The position numbers and the translations under genes were made by a program. From Polyangiaceae bacterium (GTDB lineage Bacteria; Myxococcota_A; Polyangia; Polyangiales; Polyangiaceae), in contig JADJRH010000011.1 in assembly GCA_016712345.1 (NCBI GenBank), positions 3,162,001-3,226,000 of the forward strand: 64,000 bases of DNA. The letters run 5' to 3'. The notes under the pieces were generated by a model. The model saw only the letters and a program-made list of their open reading frames with translations, had not been told where the DNA came from and did no database searches. Positions 32,935 through 41,958 of this stretch are shown here, in pieces (the stretch's first letter is position 1; each line of letters opens with the position of its first letter).

Positions 32935-35139
32935 TCAACCCACCTTGCTGGTTGACTTTTTGGTTGTTTTGGATGCGTCAAACTTGGCAGTTCCACCGCT
33001 GACCTTGACATTGCCTCCGACAGTGAGTTGACCGCCCGCTTTGGCTGTGAGCGACCCTCCCACTTTAATAGTAATCGAGGCGGCTTTGACCATGATGGCC
33101 CCCGACGCGTTGATGTCGGCACCTGCCCCTGTAGAAATGCTGCCGAGGCCGCCCACGTTGGTTGCGACCACCGTGCCGGCATTGTCAGAGCTTTTGCCGG
33201 CTGTGACCTTTTTGGCGCCGATGACGCTGTCTGCGTAGGCGTTTGAGCTGGTAAACGAGCGCACGCCGCCGACGTCTTCAAGCCTGGCAGCGGCGACTGT
33301 ATTGTTGGTTCCGAGCCCGGCGGTGATGCTCATGGCACCGGCCACCGTTTGAGTATAAGAGCCTTGGACGGTGGTGTTGGACTGGTTGCATTCAAGCCCG
33401 TAGAGTCCACCGATGGCTTCTGTGTACGCACCGTTGCAAATGAGATTATAGCTGCCGGTGACACCGATATTTTCTACGGCACCTATGCTTTCAGTGCGGC
33501 TGCCTTTGACAATCAGCGCATCGTCGCCGCCGACGGTGATTTTTTGGTTGGCTCCGATGGATGTGGTTTGGGAGCTGGCAATATTTAAGACTGTACTCTT
33601 TTTGACATCATGCGTTTCATTCACCCCCACTGTCACCTGATTGGTTCCACCAACTTTGACGCTTTGATCTTTGGTCGCGTGAATAAACGCTTCCATGGCT
33701 CCCGCATCATCTGAAAGGCGGATTTCCTGCGTTGTTCCATCACCCGGGGAGGTGGCCGACTGGAATGTGGTGGTAGCTTTTTTGGCGGGTTGACCGTAGG
33801 GCACCGGAGCGCCTCCGTTATAGAGTCGACCCAGGCAATACGGCTTGTCGGGATCACCTTCGAGATATGCAACGGGAACTTCCCACCCCATGCGGGGCAG
33901 CAACATCGCGCCCTGCATGTTCATTTGCATGGTGCGAACCCAACGGGAAGATTTGTCATCTCCAATGCCCGACCGATCCCAAGGGAAACGGACTTTTACA
34001 GCCCCGAGGTCATCCACATGAATTTCTTCACCGCCGGGACCGGTAACGGTGGCTGTTTCAAGCCCGAAAACGCGTGGGGCCGGCTTGGGTAGATCGGGCC
34101 GAAATGCCTTTTTATCGAAGGGTACCATCCACACCTTGTTTGTATAAGGCCGACCTTCAGCGGCGGCGTTTCGACTGGCTTGCCGAAGGTCGTGCTCTAC
34201 CCGCGTGATAAGAAACGGGCCGGCAAAGTGGTCATCCATCACACCGGCGATTTTGACAACACGTCCCGCTGCCAATCGAGCACACATGCTTTGGCCAACC
34301 GCTGTTTGCGCGAACCGCGAAAGCTGTTCGAGTCGGACGGCGGCGCGATAGGCGGCGGCATCGGAGTTGAGGACTTTGGCCGGGTATTCATAATAGGCGA
34401 GCGAACCTGAGCCGGTTTCGCCGTTGATGAGCACGTCGGGCTGCCGAACATCAAAGTCTTGAATGTGTACACGATCGGTAGACAGTTCGTGGGTCAGCTC
34501 CAACGCGAACAGGGTGCCTGCCGAACCGACAAGCGCGCCCGGGTCTTCATACAGAACGCCCGGATCTCCATCAATTGAAGAGTGCGCGCCCGTTCCATCT
34601 CCAAACACAAGAAGGGATGTTCCATCTTCCTGATAGTCAAACCAGAGGTTGATTCCTTCATCGGCGAGGAGACGTTTGATAAAGTCCCACTCAAACTCGC
34701 CGTATTGAACGGTATAGACGCGCTTACCGTATTTGCCACCGAGTCTCCATTTGACTTCACTGTCGGGTATGCCGGCACCGCGCAGAATCTCGGCCACAAT
34801 TTCTTGGGTAGATTTTTCTTGAAAGACCCGGTGGGCGCGGCGAAACGTGAGAACGTGCGCCGCGGGAGTGAGGGTAAGTTGGTAGCGATGTCCATCGCGA
34901 TGGGGGCCGGCGTAAGATGCTCGACTCACAACGAGGCTTAGATTTCGAAGCCCTTCAGCCCCGTCGCCAAAAGTTAAACCGGCGTTGGTAGCCATGAGGG
35001 CCGTGGGGTCATGTCCCGGGTCGGCGCAGATCACGTCAACATAGAATGTGGACAAGTCATTCATCGCCTCGGCGCCGCGAATTTGGATGACGGCATTTTC
35101 TCCAAGGGCATCACACGTGAGGACAGCCTGCTCGATCAT
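32935..35139 (-). CDS. vgrG: VgrG spike protein (734 aa)
   Basis: Complete VgrG. The base domain includes TVQYGEFEWDFIKRLLADEG and the OB-fold MLLPRMGWEVPVAYLEGDPD followed by KPYCLGRLYNGGAPVPYG. The needle region (residues ~470-734) is a long run of short strands built on NITVGGD-, IGAVENIGV- and TITAGLGTN-like repeats, ending in a Lys/Ser-rich tail (KFDASKTTKKSTSKVG). No separate effector domain. Its ATG overlaps the stop of the 181-residue gene (ATGA). With its neighbour at 30753-32931 it forms a tandem VgrG pair. Confidence 0.92.
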   Translation of the reverse strand: MIEQAVLTCDALGENAVIQIRGAEAMNDLSTFYVDVICADPGHDPTALMATNAGLTFGDGAEGLRNLSLVVSRASYAGPHRDGHRYQLTLTPAAHVLTFRRAHRVFQEKSTQEIVAEILRGAGIPDSEVKWRLGGKYGKRVYTVQYGEFEWDFIKRLLADEGINLWFDYQEDGTSLLVFGDGTGAHSSIDGDPGVLYEDPGALVGSAGTLFALELTHELSTDRVHIQDFDVRQPDVLINGETGSGSLAYYEYPAKVLNSDAAAYRAAVRLEQLSRFAQTAVGQSMCARLAAGRVVKIAGVMDDHFAGPFLITRVEHDLRQASRNAAAEGRPYTNKVWMVPFDKKAFRPDLPKPAPRVFGLETATVTGPGGEEIHVDDLGAVKVRFPWDRSGIGDDKSSRWVRTMQMNMQGAMLLPRMGWEVPVAYLEGDPDKPYCLGRLYNGGAPVPYGQPAKKATTTFQSATSPGDGTTQEIRLSDDAGAMEAFIHATKDQSVKVGGTNQVTVGVNETHDVKKSTVLNIASSQTTSIGANQKITVGGDDALIVKGSRTESIGAVENIGVTGSYNLICNGAYTEAIGGLYGLECNQSNTTVQGSYTQTVAGAMSITAGLGTNNTVAAARLEDVGGVRSFTSSNAYADSVIGAKKVTAGKSSDNAGTVVATNVGGLGSISTGAGADINASGAIMVKAASITIKVGGSLTAKAGGQLTVGGNVKVSGGTAKFDASKTTKKSTSKVG

Positions 35140-35681
35140 GACGCGGCTCCTGTGGGCGGAAGTTGAGCGGGTGATTGAGGCGGTTTGCGCGGCAGTTCTG
35201 GAGGCAGAGGTGAGGGTTTTGGAAACGGCTCCGGGGGCGCGGCGAGGAGGCGAACGGCCTCCAACTTGAGGGCGGGGTCAGATTCAAGCCGAGCGGACCA
35301 CAACGTTTCAAGGCGGGTAAGGTCGGCGGGGCGCATACCATGTTCCTGCAAAAGAGCATTTACCTGGGTAGATTCGGCAACGACGCGCCAAAAAGCAAGC
35401 CACGCGCTGAGGCTTGTGTCGAGCGGCGGAATGCGCCGCAGCCAACCTCTTTGGGCATTGGCTTTGGCGGTATAGAGAGCTTCATCCAAAGAACCGCCCG
35501 CCTCAAGATCGGTGAGTATAAACTCGTTGAAAAGAGCGTCGGCGCGAAGCCATTTCGGCCTTGAAAGGCCGACAAACGCGAGCATTTGGTCAAGGTTGAA
35601 ACCGTCGTCGACCCCGGCAAGGACCGTGGCATATTGCGAGAAAGAAACTCCCGCCAAGGAGATTTTGAATGGGTCAATCAT
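35136..35681 (-). CDS. Unknown accessory protein between DUF2169 and VgrG
   Basis: 181 residues. Residues 1-140 are helical (FSQYATVLAGVDDGFNLDQM, then RPKWLRADALFNEFILTDLE, then WLAFWRVVAESTQVNALLQE) and resemble the N-terminal part of the 283-residue protein at 17998-18849. The C-terminal 40 residues are Pro-rich. It overlaps DUF2169 by 8 bp and VgrG by 4 bp, so the three are translated together. Small helical proteins in this position are typical of myxobacterial VgrG operons as I remember them; a role as an adaptor is inferred. Confidence 0.65.
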   Translation of the reverse strand: MIDPFKISLAGVSFSQYATVLAGVDDGFNLDQMLAFVGLSRPKWLRADALFNEFILTDLEAGGSLDEALYTAKANAQRGWLRRIPPLDTSLSAWLAFWRVVAESTQVNALLQEHGMRPADLTRLETLWSARLESDPALKLEAVRLLAAPPEPFPKPSPLPPELPRKPPQSPAQLPPTGAAS

Positions 35682-36669
35682 CGGTGGTAACCCTCACTTC
35701 ACGGAGCGATGTTTTGCCTCGCCCCATAGGAAAAATGGCGCGTGCCACCAGCTCAACTCGGTTTTGCCCCGGAACAACCAACACGGTGTCTACCGCCGGG
35801 CGTAAGGTGAGAGTTTTTCCGTCTTCTGTGCGGGCAAACGAGGTAATTCTCAGATCGGGAAGGTCAAACCGAAAGACGGGACCGTCGCGCATGCCGAGAA
35901 CCGCGATGGGCGTTTGAACCGGTAAAGAGTCAACCTGCATTGTTGGATGAGCGATGTTCCAATACCGAATGTCAAAGTCGAGCGGCATGAGGGGAAGGCG
36001 CGTTTTTCGCCACGTTTCATTGAATGTTCCGGCGAAGTTGGACCTGGGTTGCCAATGGGTGGCAATGGCTCCAAAGCCGACGGGAGAGGGTTTGTCGGCG
36101 GCGGACGTGATAGGTTCTGCCGGGTGTTCTATACTGGGCGCCTTGGTGTCAATCAGATCGGTTTCGTGGTGGCACACGCCTCGTCCCACCGGGTTGCGGC
36201 GCTCGATCACCTGAAAATCGGCCGTGGCGCCACCGTACGCATTTTCATAAACAATTGCTTTGCGCTCAAAAGGTGCGGCGGGACCAACGGCAACTTTACC
36301 CCCCGATCGATAATAAACGCGCTCGCCGTGGACCCGCAGGGAGACCGTTTGTTTGCCTATTTTTGCCGCGACATCCAGCACGCGAACGGGCTTGGAAGAA
36401 ACGGCTTCACCAACGACCAGAATGTCAACCCCGCGTTTGGCGAGCCCCACGTCGGACGGGAAGAGGATGCTGCTATCAATGCCATCATCGCGGTAAGGTT
36501 GGTCACCCAAACGGACTGGAATTTGGTCATCGGCGATGACCAATTTGTCATTGGGTGAGAGGGTAAATGTGGCCTTGACAACCAGGACAACCTGCTCCCG
36601 CCCGTCGGGCGCAAGCAAGGGTACACCGGTCGCCGCAAACGGCGAAGCGTTGGCAACGCTCACAGACAA
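35674..36669 (-). CDS. DUF2169 family T6SS effector chaperone/adaptor
   Basis: 331 residues with the DUF2169 pattern: an N-terminal strand block (ANASPFAATGVPLLAPDGRE, then VVLVVKATFTL), DDQIPVRLGDQPYRDDG, the middle FERKAIVYENAYGGATADFQ and NPVGRG, and the C-terminal PLMPLDFDIRYWNIAHPTMQ. DUF2169 proteins are known T6SS adaptors that help load PAAR or Rhs effectors on VgrG. It is the first gene of the long minus-strand run that continues through two VgrGs, DUF6484, Rhs, an unknown protein, a third VgrG and the thiolase-HEAT protein (36669 down to 20052). The promoter should lie in 36670-36915. Confidence 0.88.
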   Translation of the reverse strand: MSVSVANASPFAATGVPLLAPDGREQVVLVVKATFTLSPNDKLVIADDQIPVRLGDQPYRDDGIDSSILFPSDVGLAKRGVDILVVGEAVSSKPVRVLDVAAKIGKQTVSLRVHGERVYYRSGGKVAVGPAAPFERKAIVYENAYGGATADFQVIERRNPVGRGVCHHETDLIDTKAPSIEHPAEPITSAADKPSPVGFGAIATHWQPRSNFAGTFNETWRKTRLPLMPLDFDIRYWNIAHPTMQVDSLPVQTPIAVLGMRDGPVFRFDLPDLRITSFARTEDGKTLTLRPAVDTVLVVPGQNRVELVARAIFPMGRGKTSLREVRVTTDD

Positions 36670-36915
36670 ACCCTCCGAAGAAACACAAACACCTCACACA
36701 CGAAGGTCAAGCACCCTTACCAGAGCACAGCTCCCTTGGAAGCTCAAGCCTGCGACAGCATCGGGGCGTCATTTGCAACGCTTACCGTTGGGTGCGTCGG
36801 CGCTGTCGCATCGTTTTGCGGTGGATGAGATGGAAACGGCGGGCACATGGCTTGCGATGGTAAGGATCACGCGCGCACGTGACCCGCCCTTGACCCGTGC
36901 GAAGCGAAGGATGTT
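36670..36915. promoter_or_regulatory. Divergent intergenic region, with inverted repeat
   Basis: 246 bp between the leftward VgrG/Rhs operon and a rightward surface protein gene. It contains TGCGACAGC (36751-36759) and its reverse complement GCTGTCGCA (36802-36810) separated by 42 nt. This could be an operator or a structured leader for either gene. No promoter hexamers were identified with confidence. Confidence 0.35.
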
Positions 36916-38685
36916 GTGCGAAAAATCCTGGCTGCTGCGAGCGCCGGTGCGCTGTGGGTTCTGACCGCTTTCACCACCAATTCTGCCTTGGCGCTGGAAC
37001 AGCCGGATGGGAAGACAATCCCGGCGCCTCCCGGTTGTAACGGTGGTCAGACAACGGGTTTGGCGGCCGAATTTGCCTGTGTTTGTGTGGAGCCGAACAT
37101 TTGTAATCAGGGAGCGGCGTGCCCCGGCGGATCTCCCAGTTGTGACCCCGGCACGAATGGAACGTGCGAAACGACCACCTGGCACAACGTGAACGACAAT
37201 CCATGCATTCCCTCCAATCAGAGTGGGATTGATCCACAGGCAGATGCCAAGATTGAGCCTGAAACCTTCCATCCAACGTGTCCGCAGACATTCACGGTTC
37301 TCTCGCGCGGCACGGCAATGTTTAAGAACGGGTTTGGTTGGTATAACGTGACGGGTCAAAAACCGGATCTGGCCGACCTTCATGTGATGATCGGCTGCAA
37401 TGCTCAGGCGGGAACAGAAGCTGTTTTAGACCTGAAAAGCGAGCCGGACTATTTGGGGGGCGATGTTGGATTTTTCTTGATGACGCCGGAGAGTCACACC
37501 GCACCGGGCACGTGTGACAGCGGTGATTGCTGCGCAACGCTCGCTAGTGTCGCGGCGGGTGAGGGGCACGTGTACTATTCGGAGCGCAAGTACAACCCGG
37601 ACTATGTGGGGGACAATTCTTGGATTCACCTTCTCATTTACGAAAGTGAGATCTTTCCAAGCAAATATTACTTTGCATGGGAAGACTCAAACAAAAGCCC
37701 CAACAACGATTTTACCGACCTGTTAACCGGGGTGAGCGGCATTGAATGTTCAGGCGCCGGCGTGGCCTGCGACACAGGAAAACAAGGGATCTGCGCGGCG
37801 GGAATTACCACTTGTAAAGGAGGATCGCTTTCGTGCATTCCACTTTTTTCGTCGAAAAATGAGGCTTGCAACGGGGTGGACGACAACTGTGATGGTAAGA
37901 TCGACGACGACGCTGTGTGTCTCAATCCCGGGGAGATTTGCGATCATGGAACATGCGTTCCACCTTGCGATACGGGTGAGTTTCCCTGCCCCGCTCAACT
38001 GACCTGCGATGACAAGACAGGCCTTTGTGTGGACCCGCAGTGCGTGGATGTCAATTGCAACGATGGGGAGGTATGTCAGGGCGGTGAATGCGGGGCGCCG
38101 TGCGCCGGGGTGATTTGTCCAAAAGGTCAAACGTGCGTCGCCAACGCGTGCGTGGATCTTTGCAACGGGATCGATTGCCCATCAGGTCAAGTTTGCAAGG
38201 CGGGCATTTGCTTTCCCGGCTGTGCCGCGTGCGATGGTATTTCCTGCGAAGGCGCAACCAAGTGTGACGTTCCGAGCGGGGCGTGTTTGGATCCGTCCTG
38301 CCCAAACGGTTGTCCCGACGGAACGTTCTGCTCCATGGGCGAGTGCAAGCCTGCGTGCGAAGGGGTGGTATGTCCTGGAAGTCAGGTTTGTACAGACGGG
38401 CAGTGCGTCTTTCCAGGTGGGGGTGAGGGCGGATTTGGAATGGGAGGGCTGGGCGGTGCGGGTGGAATTGGAATGGGAGGTTTTGGAATGGGCGCGGGCG
38501 GCAGCGGAGCCGACGATGGGGAGTTCAACCCGCTTCCAGGCAAAGCTTGCAACTGCCGCGCGGCGGATGTCGAAGGTTTGAACAGTTCGTTGGAGACGTT
38601 GGCCATCGGCGCTGTTGCGATTGGCTTGATGCGGCGAAGGCGTCGCTCTTCAAAGAGATATTTCGCCGAAAAGCGCAGGGCGTGA
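36916..38685 (+). CDS. Cys-rich surface protein with MopE motif and MYXO-CTERM-like anchor
   Basis: 589 residues, GTG start with AAGG upstream. Residues 1-26 are a signal peptide (ILAAASAGALWVLTAFTTNS). The middle has a beta domain, then a metal-binding MopE-type motif (CNGVDDNCDGKIDDDAVC, about residue 315), then EGF-like cysteine modules (CPAQLTCDDKTGLCVDPQC, CPKGQTCVANACVDLC). A Gly/Met-rich linker (~residues 496-540) leads to a CNC-containing C-terminal signal: hydrophobic LETLAIGAVAIGLM followed by an Arg cluster. That tripartite end is the MYXO-CTERM type that is sorted to the myxobacterial surface. It is a main clue to the taxonomy. Confidence 0.8.
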   Translation: MRKILAAASAGALWVLTAFTTNSALALEQPDGKTIPAPPGCNGGQTTGLAAEFACVCVEPNICNQGAACPGGSPSCDPGTNGTCETTTWHNVNDNPCIPSNQSGIDPQADAKIEPETFHPTCPQTFTVLSRGTAMFKNGFGWYNVTGQKPDLADLHVMIGCNAQAGTEAVLDLKSEPDYLGGDVGFFLMTPESHTAPGTCDSGDCCATLASVAAGEGHVYYSERKYNPDYVGDNSWIHLLIYESEIFPSKYYFAWEDSNKSPNNDFTDLLTGVSGIECSGAGVACDTGKQGICAAGITTCKGGSLSCIPLFSSKNEACNGVDDNCDGKIDDDAVCLNPGEICDHGTCVPPCDTGEFPCPAQLTCDDKTGLCVDPQCVDVNCNDGEVCQGGECGAPCAGVICPKGQTCVANACVDLCNGIDCPSGQVCKAGICFPGCAACDGISCEGATKCDVPSGACLDPSCPNGCPDGTFCSMGECKPACEGVVCPGSQVCTDGQCVFPGGGEGGFGMGGLGGAGGIGMGGFGMGAGGSGADDGEFNPLPGKACNCRAADVEGLNSSLETLAIGAVAIGLMRRRRRSSKRYFAEKRRA

Positions 38686-38883
38686 TTCGCCGACGGTAAA
38701 CTTCGGGGGGCCGGTGACAGCACGATTTTATCTTTTCTTCGTTCACGTGTTGTTCATCTATTGACGAATGTTTGTTCGTGAGCTATCCCTCCACCGTTCG
38801 CGCGCTTATTGACCGTGCTCGCCATTGCTGCGAGCGCGTTCTGGAAAGGTGCGCCCGACGGCCGCTGAGGCCGAGGAGTAGCC

Positions 38884-40266
38884 ATGCCCAAGTTCTCCGT
38901 TTCCACTCTTCTACCCATCGTTGTGGTCTTGCCGTTTGCGCATCTCGCTTGTGAATCGGCGGCGCCTGTGGAAGCCGAAACGCCGACAGAAGAGGAACAG
39001 GGGCTTGGCCATTGTGTGTACACAAACAAGTTTTCGAAGGCCGAGGAGTGCAGGCAATATGTCGGCACAGAGTGGACGAGCGCTCTTGTTGAAGAGGACT
39101 GCGCATCTCAGGCCGGCACCGTGAACAAGGGAGACTGTTCGTACGAGGCTACCCTTGGAACGTGCGTGTTGGGCGAAGGGGAAAAACAGACGTGGGTGGT
39201 TGCCCCGGGGGCGGATGCCGCGGCATGCAGTGGGCAAAAATTGGGGTGTGAAACGTTTGCCGGCGGCGCGTGGCAACCCGAAGAAATCTGTAAAGACGAT
39301 GATTACCAACCGCCGACAACGACCGTGTTCCAGCCGCCGGAATTGATTTGTAAAGACCCGGTGAACGGAGAAGCGGCCGGACAAGGTGAAGACGGGAAAG
39401 TTTGCACCTGGGGGATGATCAGCGGTTGCACCGAGCCGGGGCGCAAGTTCACGGAGTACGCGTCGTGCGAAGATGTGTACACGCAGCGACCTTACTACCC
39501 TGTTCCGCCGCCTCCGAACGCCGCCGAACCGGATCCCAGAATGGAAGATCCAAACTATGTTTCAGAACTCAACTGGGTGAAGGAACAGGTGGAGGCTTGC
39601 GCCTGCGTGTGTTGTCACCAAGACAGCGTGACGCCCCAGGGCGCGGGAATGTGGGACATTGAGGGGAAAGGCAACTGGATCAATACCTTTACACCTTACG
39701 GTTTGGCGTTTGCGGGCGGCTTCGTTCCCTCCTGGCCACTGGGAGCCTACCCAAAAGAAGAGAACAACGGATTTGACCGTTCTGTTACCGGCCTACCAAC
39801 CACCGATGTTGCAAGGATGCAGGCTTTTTTTGAGGCAGAACTGAAGCATCGCGGCACGAGTGGGACCGACTTTGCGGACTATGACCCTACGCCGTCTTTC
39901 TTTTACGATCAGCACACGTTTAACCCCGGTTCCTGTAACGACGGCGAAGGGGTGGGGGCCGATGGGAAGATGACCTGGAAAGGTGGATGGGCCCGGTACG
40001 TTTTTGTTCTCGAAGACGGGTCTGACAATCCGGGTGTCCCGCCCAACTTGGATCTCCCCGAGGGCACGGTGTGGAAGCTCGACGCGCGGCCTGAATCGAA
40101 TCCTCTGAAGAGCGGCGATTTGACATTTGGGAAGGTTCCGACCGGTACGTTTCAGGCGTTTCCAGCGGAAGGGAGCCCTGAGCTGACAAAGGGGAAGACG
40201 TATTATCTGTACGTCCTTGCCGACGTGGGGATTCCGATCACCCGGTGCACGTTTGAAGCGAAGTAG
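38884..40266 (+). CDS. Cys-rich lipoprotein with a CxxCH motif
   Basis: 460 residues with a signal (TLLPIVVVLPFAHLACESA) and a probable lipid-anchored Cys near residue 23; GAGGAG precedes the ATG. Mature sequence has paired-cysteine segments (CVYTNKFSKAEECRQY, CEVxx-free GDCSYEATLGTCVLGEGEKQ) and EACACVCCHQDSVTPQ at about residue 238-253, which contains CxxCH, the form that binds c-type haem. The C-terminal ~110 residues are a beta domain (GWARYVFVLEDGSDNPGVPP). It may be a haem-bearing envelope protein, but one motif among many cysteines is weak support. Confidence 0.65.
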   Translation: MPKFSVSTLLPIVVVLPFAHLACESAAPVEAETPTEEEQGLGHCVYTNKFSKAEECRQYVGTEWTSALVEEDCASQAGTVNKGDCSYEATLGTCVLGEGEKQTWVVAPGADAAACSGQKLGCETFAGGAWQPEEICKDDDYQPPTTTVFQPPELICKDPVNGEAAGQGEDGKVCTWGMISGCTEPGRKFTEYASCEDVYTQRPYYPVPPPPNAAEPDPRMEDPNYVSELNWVKEQVEACACVCCHQDSVTPQGAGMWDIEGKGNWINTFTPYGLAFAGGFVPSWPLGAYPKEENNGFDRSVTGLPTTDVARMQAFFEAELKHRGTSGTDFADYDPTPSFFYDQHTFNPGSCNDGEGVGADGKMTWKGGWARYVFVLEDGSDNPGVPPNLDLPEGTVWKLDARPESNPLKSGDLTFGKVPTGTFQAFPAEGSPELTKGKTYYLYVLADVGIPITRCTFEAK

Positions 40267-40312
40267 GTTTTTCTCGCTTCCCCTCCGGCAAAAGCGCTGC
40301 TAGCAAGCGCGC

Positions 40313-40831
40313 ATGGCGAACCCCACCGCTCTGTGCGAAACATCGCTCGGCAACTTCACAGTCGAGCTTTTCTTGGACAAAATGCCGATCACCGCCGGCA
40401 ACTTTATTAAGTTGGCGAAGAGCGGCTTCTACGACGGTCTGCACTTTCACCGCGTGATCAGCGGCTTTATGTGCCAGTTTGGTTGCCCATACAGCCGCGA
40501 TCCGCAGAGCCCCCGCGCGGGCACGGGTGACGGACCCGACGGTACAATCAAAGACGAGTTTCCCGACAATGCCAAGCTCTCCAACGAGCCCGGCACCTTG
40601 TCAATGGCCAACACCGGTCGACCCAACAGCGGGAGCTGTCAGTTCTTTATCAATACAGTGCACAATCCCTATCTCGACTTTTTCACGCCGGGTGCGTCGC
40701 GGCATCCCGTGTTTGGAAAAGTGACTTCTGGAATGGACGTTGTGCAAAAAATCGAGCGCACGCCCGTTGACGGCGATGATAGGCCGCGCACTCCGGTGAA
40801 GATGGTAAAGATCACCGTCACCGGTGCATAA
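40313..40831 (+). CDS. Cyclophilin-type peptidyl-prolyl cis-trans isomerase
   Basis: 172 residues, a single cyclophilin domain without signal peptide, so cytoplasmic. Family motifs are clear: GNFTVELFLDKMPITAGNF, GFYDGLHFHRVISGFMCQ with the catalytic Arg of FHRV, GTLSMANTGRPNSGSCQFFI, and HPVFGKVTSGMDVVQKIE. The insertion FGCPYSRDPQSPRAGTGDG is the longer loop found in some PpiB-type enzymes. It catalyses proline isomerisation during folding. It is a stand-alone gene convergent with the FGE-like gene, 11 bp away. Confidence 0.92.
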   Translation: MANPTALCETSLGNFTVELFLDKMPITAGNFIKLAKSGFYDGLHFHRVISGFMCQFGCPYSRDPQSPRAGTGDGPDGTIKDEFPDNAKLSNEPGTLSMANTGRPNSGSCQFFINTVHNPYLDFFTPGASRHPVFGKVTSGMDVVQKIERTPVDGDDRPRTPVKMVKITVTGA

Positions 40832-40842
40832 TTCGGCCATGG

Positions 40843-41958
40843 TCAAGGTGCCGATGCGCGCCCCAGTCTTACAAGTCGAAAGCCGATGGTCGGGTCTGAG
40901 TGTTTGACTGGGTCCATCCCCATTCGGAAGGCAACGCGCACAGCCGACGCGCAGTCGGCCCAAGATCCGCCCCGAAGAACGCGTTGTTTTAGATTGCCCG
41001 CCACAATTGGATTTCGAACCGTGCCGCGGTTGTACGCGAGCGCATCATATCCGTCGGCTGTCCACTCGCGGACGGTGCCCGCCGTTGCGTACACTCCGTA
41101 GGCGTTGGGGGGAAACGTTGTTGGGGGTTTGATTGAGAATTGATCAAACCGGCCAAAGTCGCAGCGGTCCAGGGTGGGCGGTTCATCACCCCAAGGGTAG
41201 ATTTTGCCAACAAGGCCTCCGCGGGCGGCTTTTTCCCACTGAGCTTCGGTGGGTAGAGCGTACGAGACGGTTTTCGTGGACAGTTTTGCACCGAGTGCCT
41301 CGGCCTGTGTCACAGACATGGCTACCATGGGTTTTTGGTCGTATGTCCAGGGGCGTTTGGCATCTTCCCGTTTTACTTCACCGAACAGCTCGGAAGCGGG
41401 GACTTCTTTGTCACCGGACCTCCATATTTGGTTGGGGTTGTGGGCATGCCAGTCGCGCGCCACGAGCGTTTCTGTTTCACAGTATTGGGCGCGAATTTTG
41501 TTGTCGTTGTATAGTGAAAAACGATCTTGATCAAACTCACCCTCTTTTAGATTGGGAGTTGGAGGCGGCGCACCAAACGGCGGCGGATCCCACCCCATGA
41601 GGGCGTGGTAGGCCGACCATGTGATGGGTATGTGGGTGATCCAATAGCCGGTGAGTTCTACGGGGTGAACAGGCTGTTCATCGGGGTCGCCCACGGTGGA
41701 ACCCATGAGAAACGGGCCGGAGGGAATATACCGAAAGACGAGGCCGTGTTCTTCAACCTGAAGGCGGCTCAGGAGATCGGCTCGGCCGATGCGTACACCT
41801 TCGTGGGTAGGGTCGACGGCGAAGGCCGCATCGAGAGCGCTCGCCGCCGCTTCGATCTGACCGTGACTTTCAAGGTTTTCCGCGTAACGCAATAACTCGG
41901 CAGCGGTGGGTAGGTTTCGATTGGCGACGAGGAGCCACTCGAATTCTGATGCGGTCAA
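40843..41958 (-). CDS. FGE-fold (formylglycine-generating enzyme-like) protein
   Basis: 371 residues from a TTG start at 41958, chosen because it overlaps the radical SAM stop (TTGA) and has AAGGAG upstream; a longer reading is not supported. Residues ~10-70 are TPR-like; ~85-371 form the FGE-sulfatase domain (GLVFRYIPSGPFLMGSTVGD, ALPTEAQWEKAARGGLVGKI, YPWGDEPP, RVLRGGSWADCASAVRVAFR, TIGFRLVRLG). Only one Cys lies in the GGSW region where true formylglycine enzymes have two copper-binding Cys, so it is more likely an EgtB/PvdO-like or peptide-modifying relative. It is the last gene of the operon 44025-40843. Confidence 0.8.
   Translation of the reverse strand: MTASEFEWLLVANRNLPTAAELLRYAENLESHGQIEAAASALDAAFAVDPTHEGVRIGRADLLSRLQVEEHGLVFRYIPSGPFLMGSTVGDPDEQPVHPVELTGYWITHIPITWSAYHALMGWDPPPFGAPPPTPNLKEGEFDQDRFSLYNDNKIRAQYCETETLVARDWHAHNPNQIWRSGDKEVPASELFGEVKREDAKRPWTYDQKPMVAMSVTQAEALGAKLSTKTVSYALPTEAQWEKAARGGLVGKIYPWGDEPPTLDRCDFGRFDQFSIKPPTTFPPNAYGVYATAGTVREWTADGYDALAYNRGTVRNPIVAGNLKQRVLRGGSWADCASAVRVAFRMGMDPVKHSDPTIGFRLVRLGRASAP

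Noticed and set aside
38764..38779. Dyad ACGAA-TGTTTG-TTCGT resembling a Gram-positive LexA box
   Set aside because: One mismatch from the consensus, the wrong phylum for that consensus, and no SOS-type gene follows.
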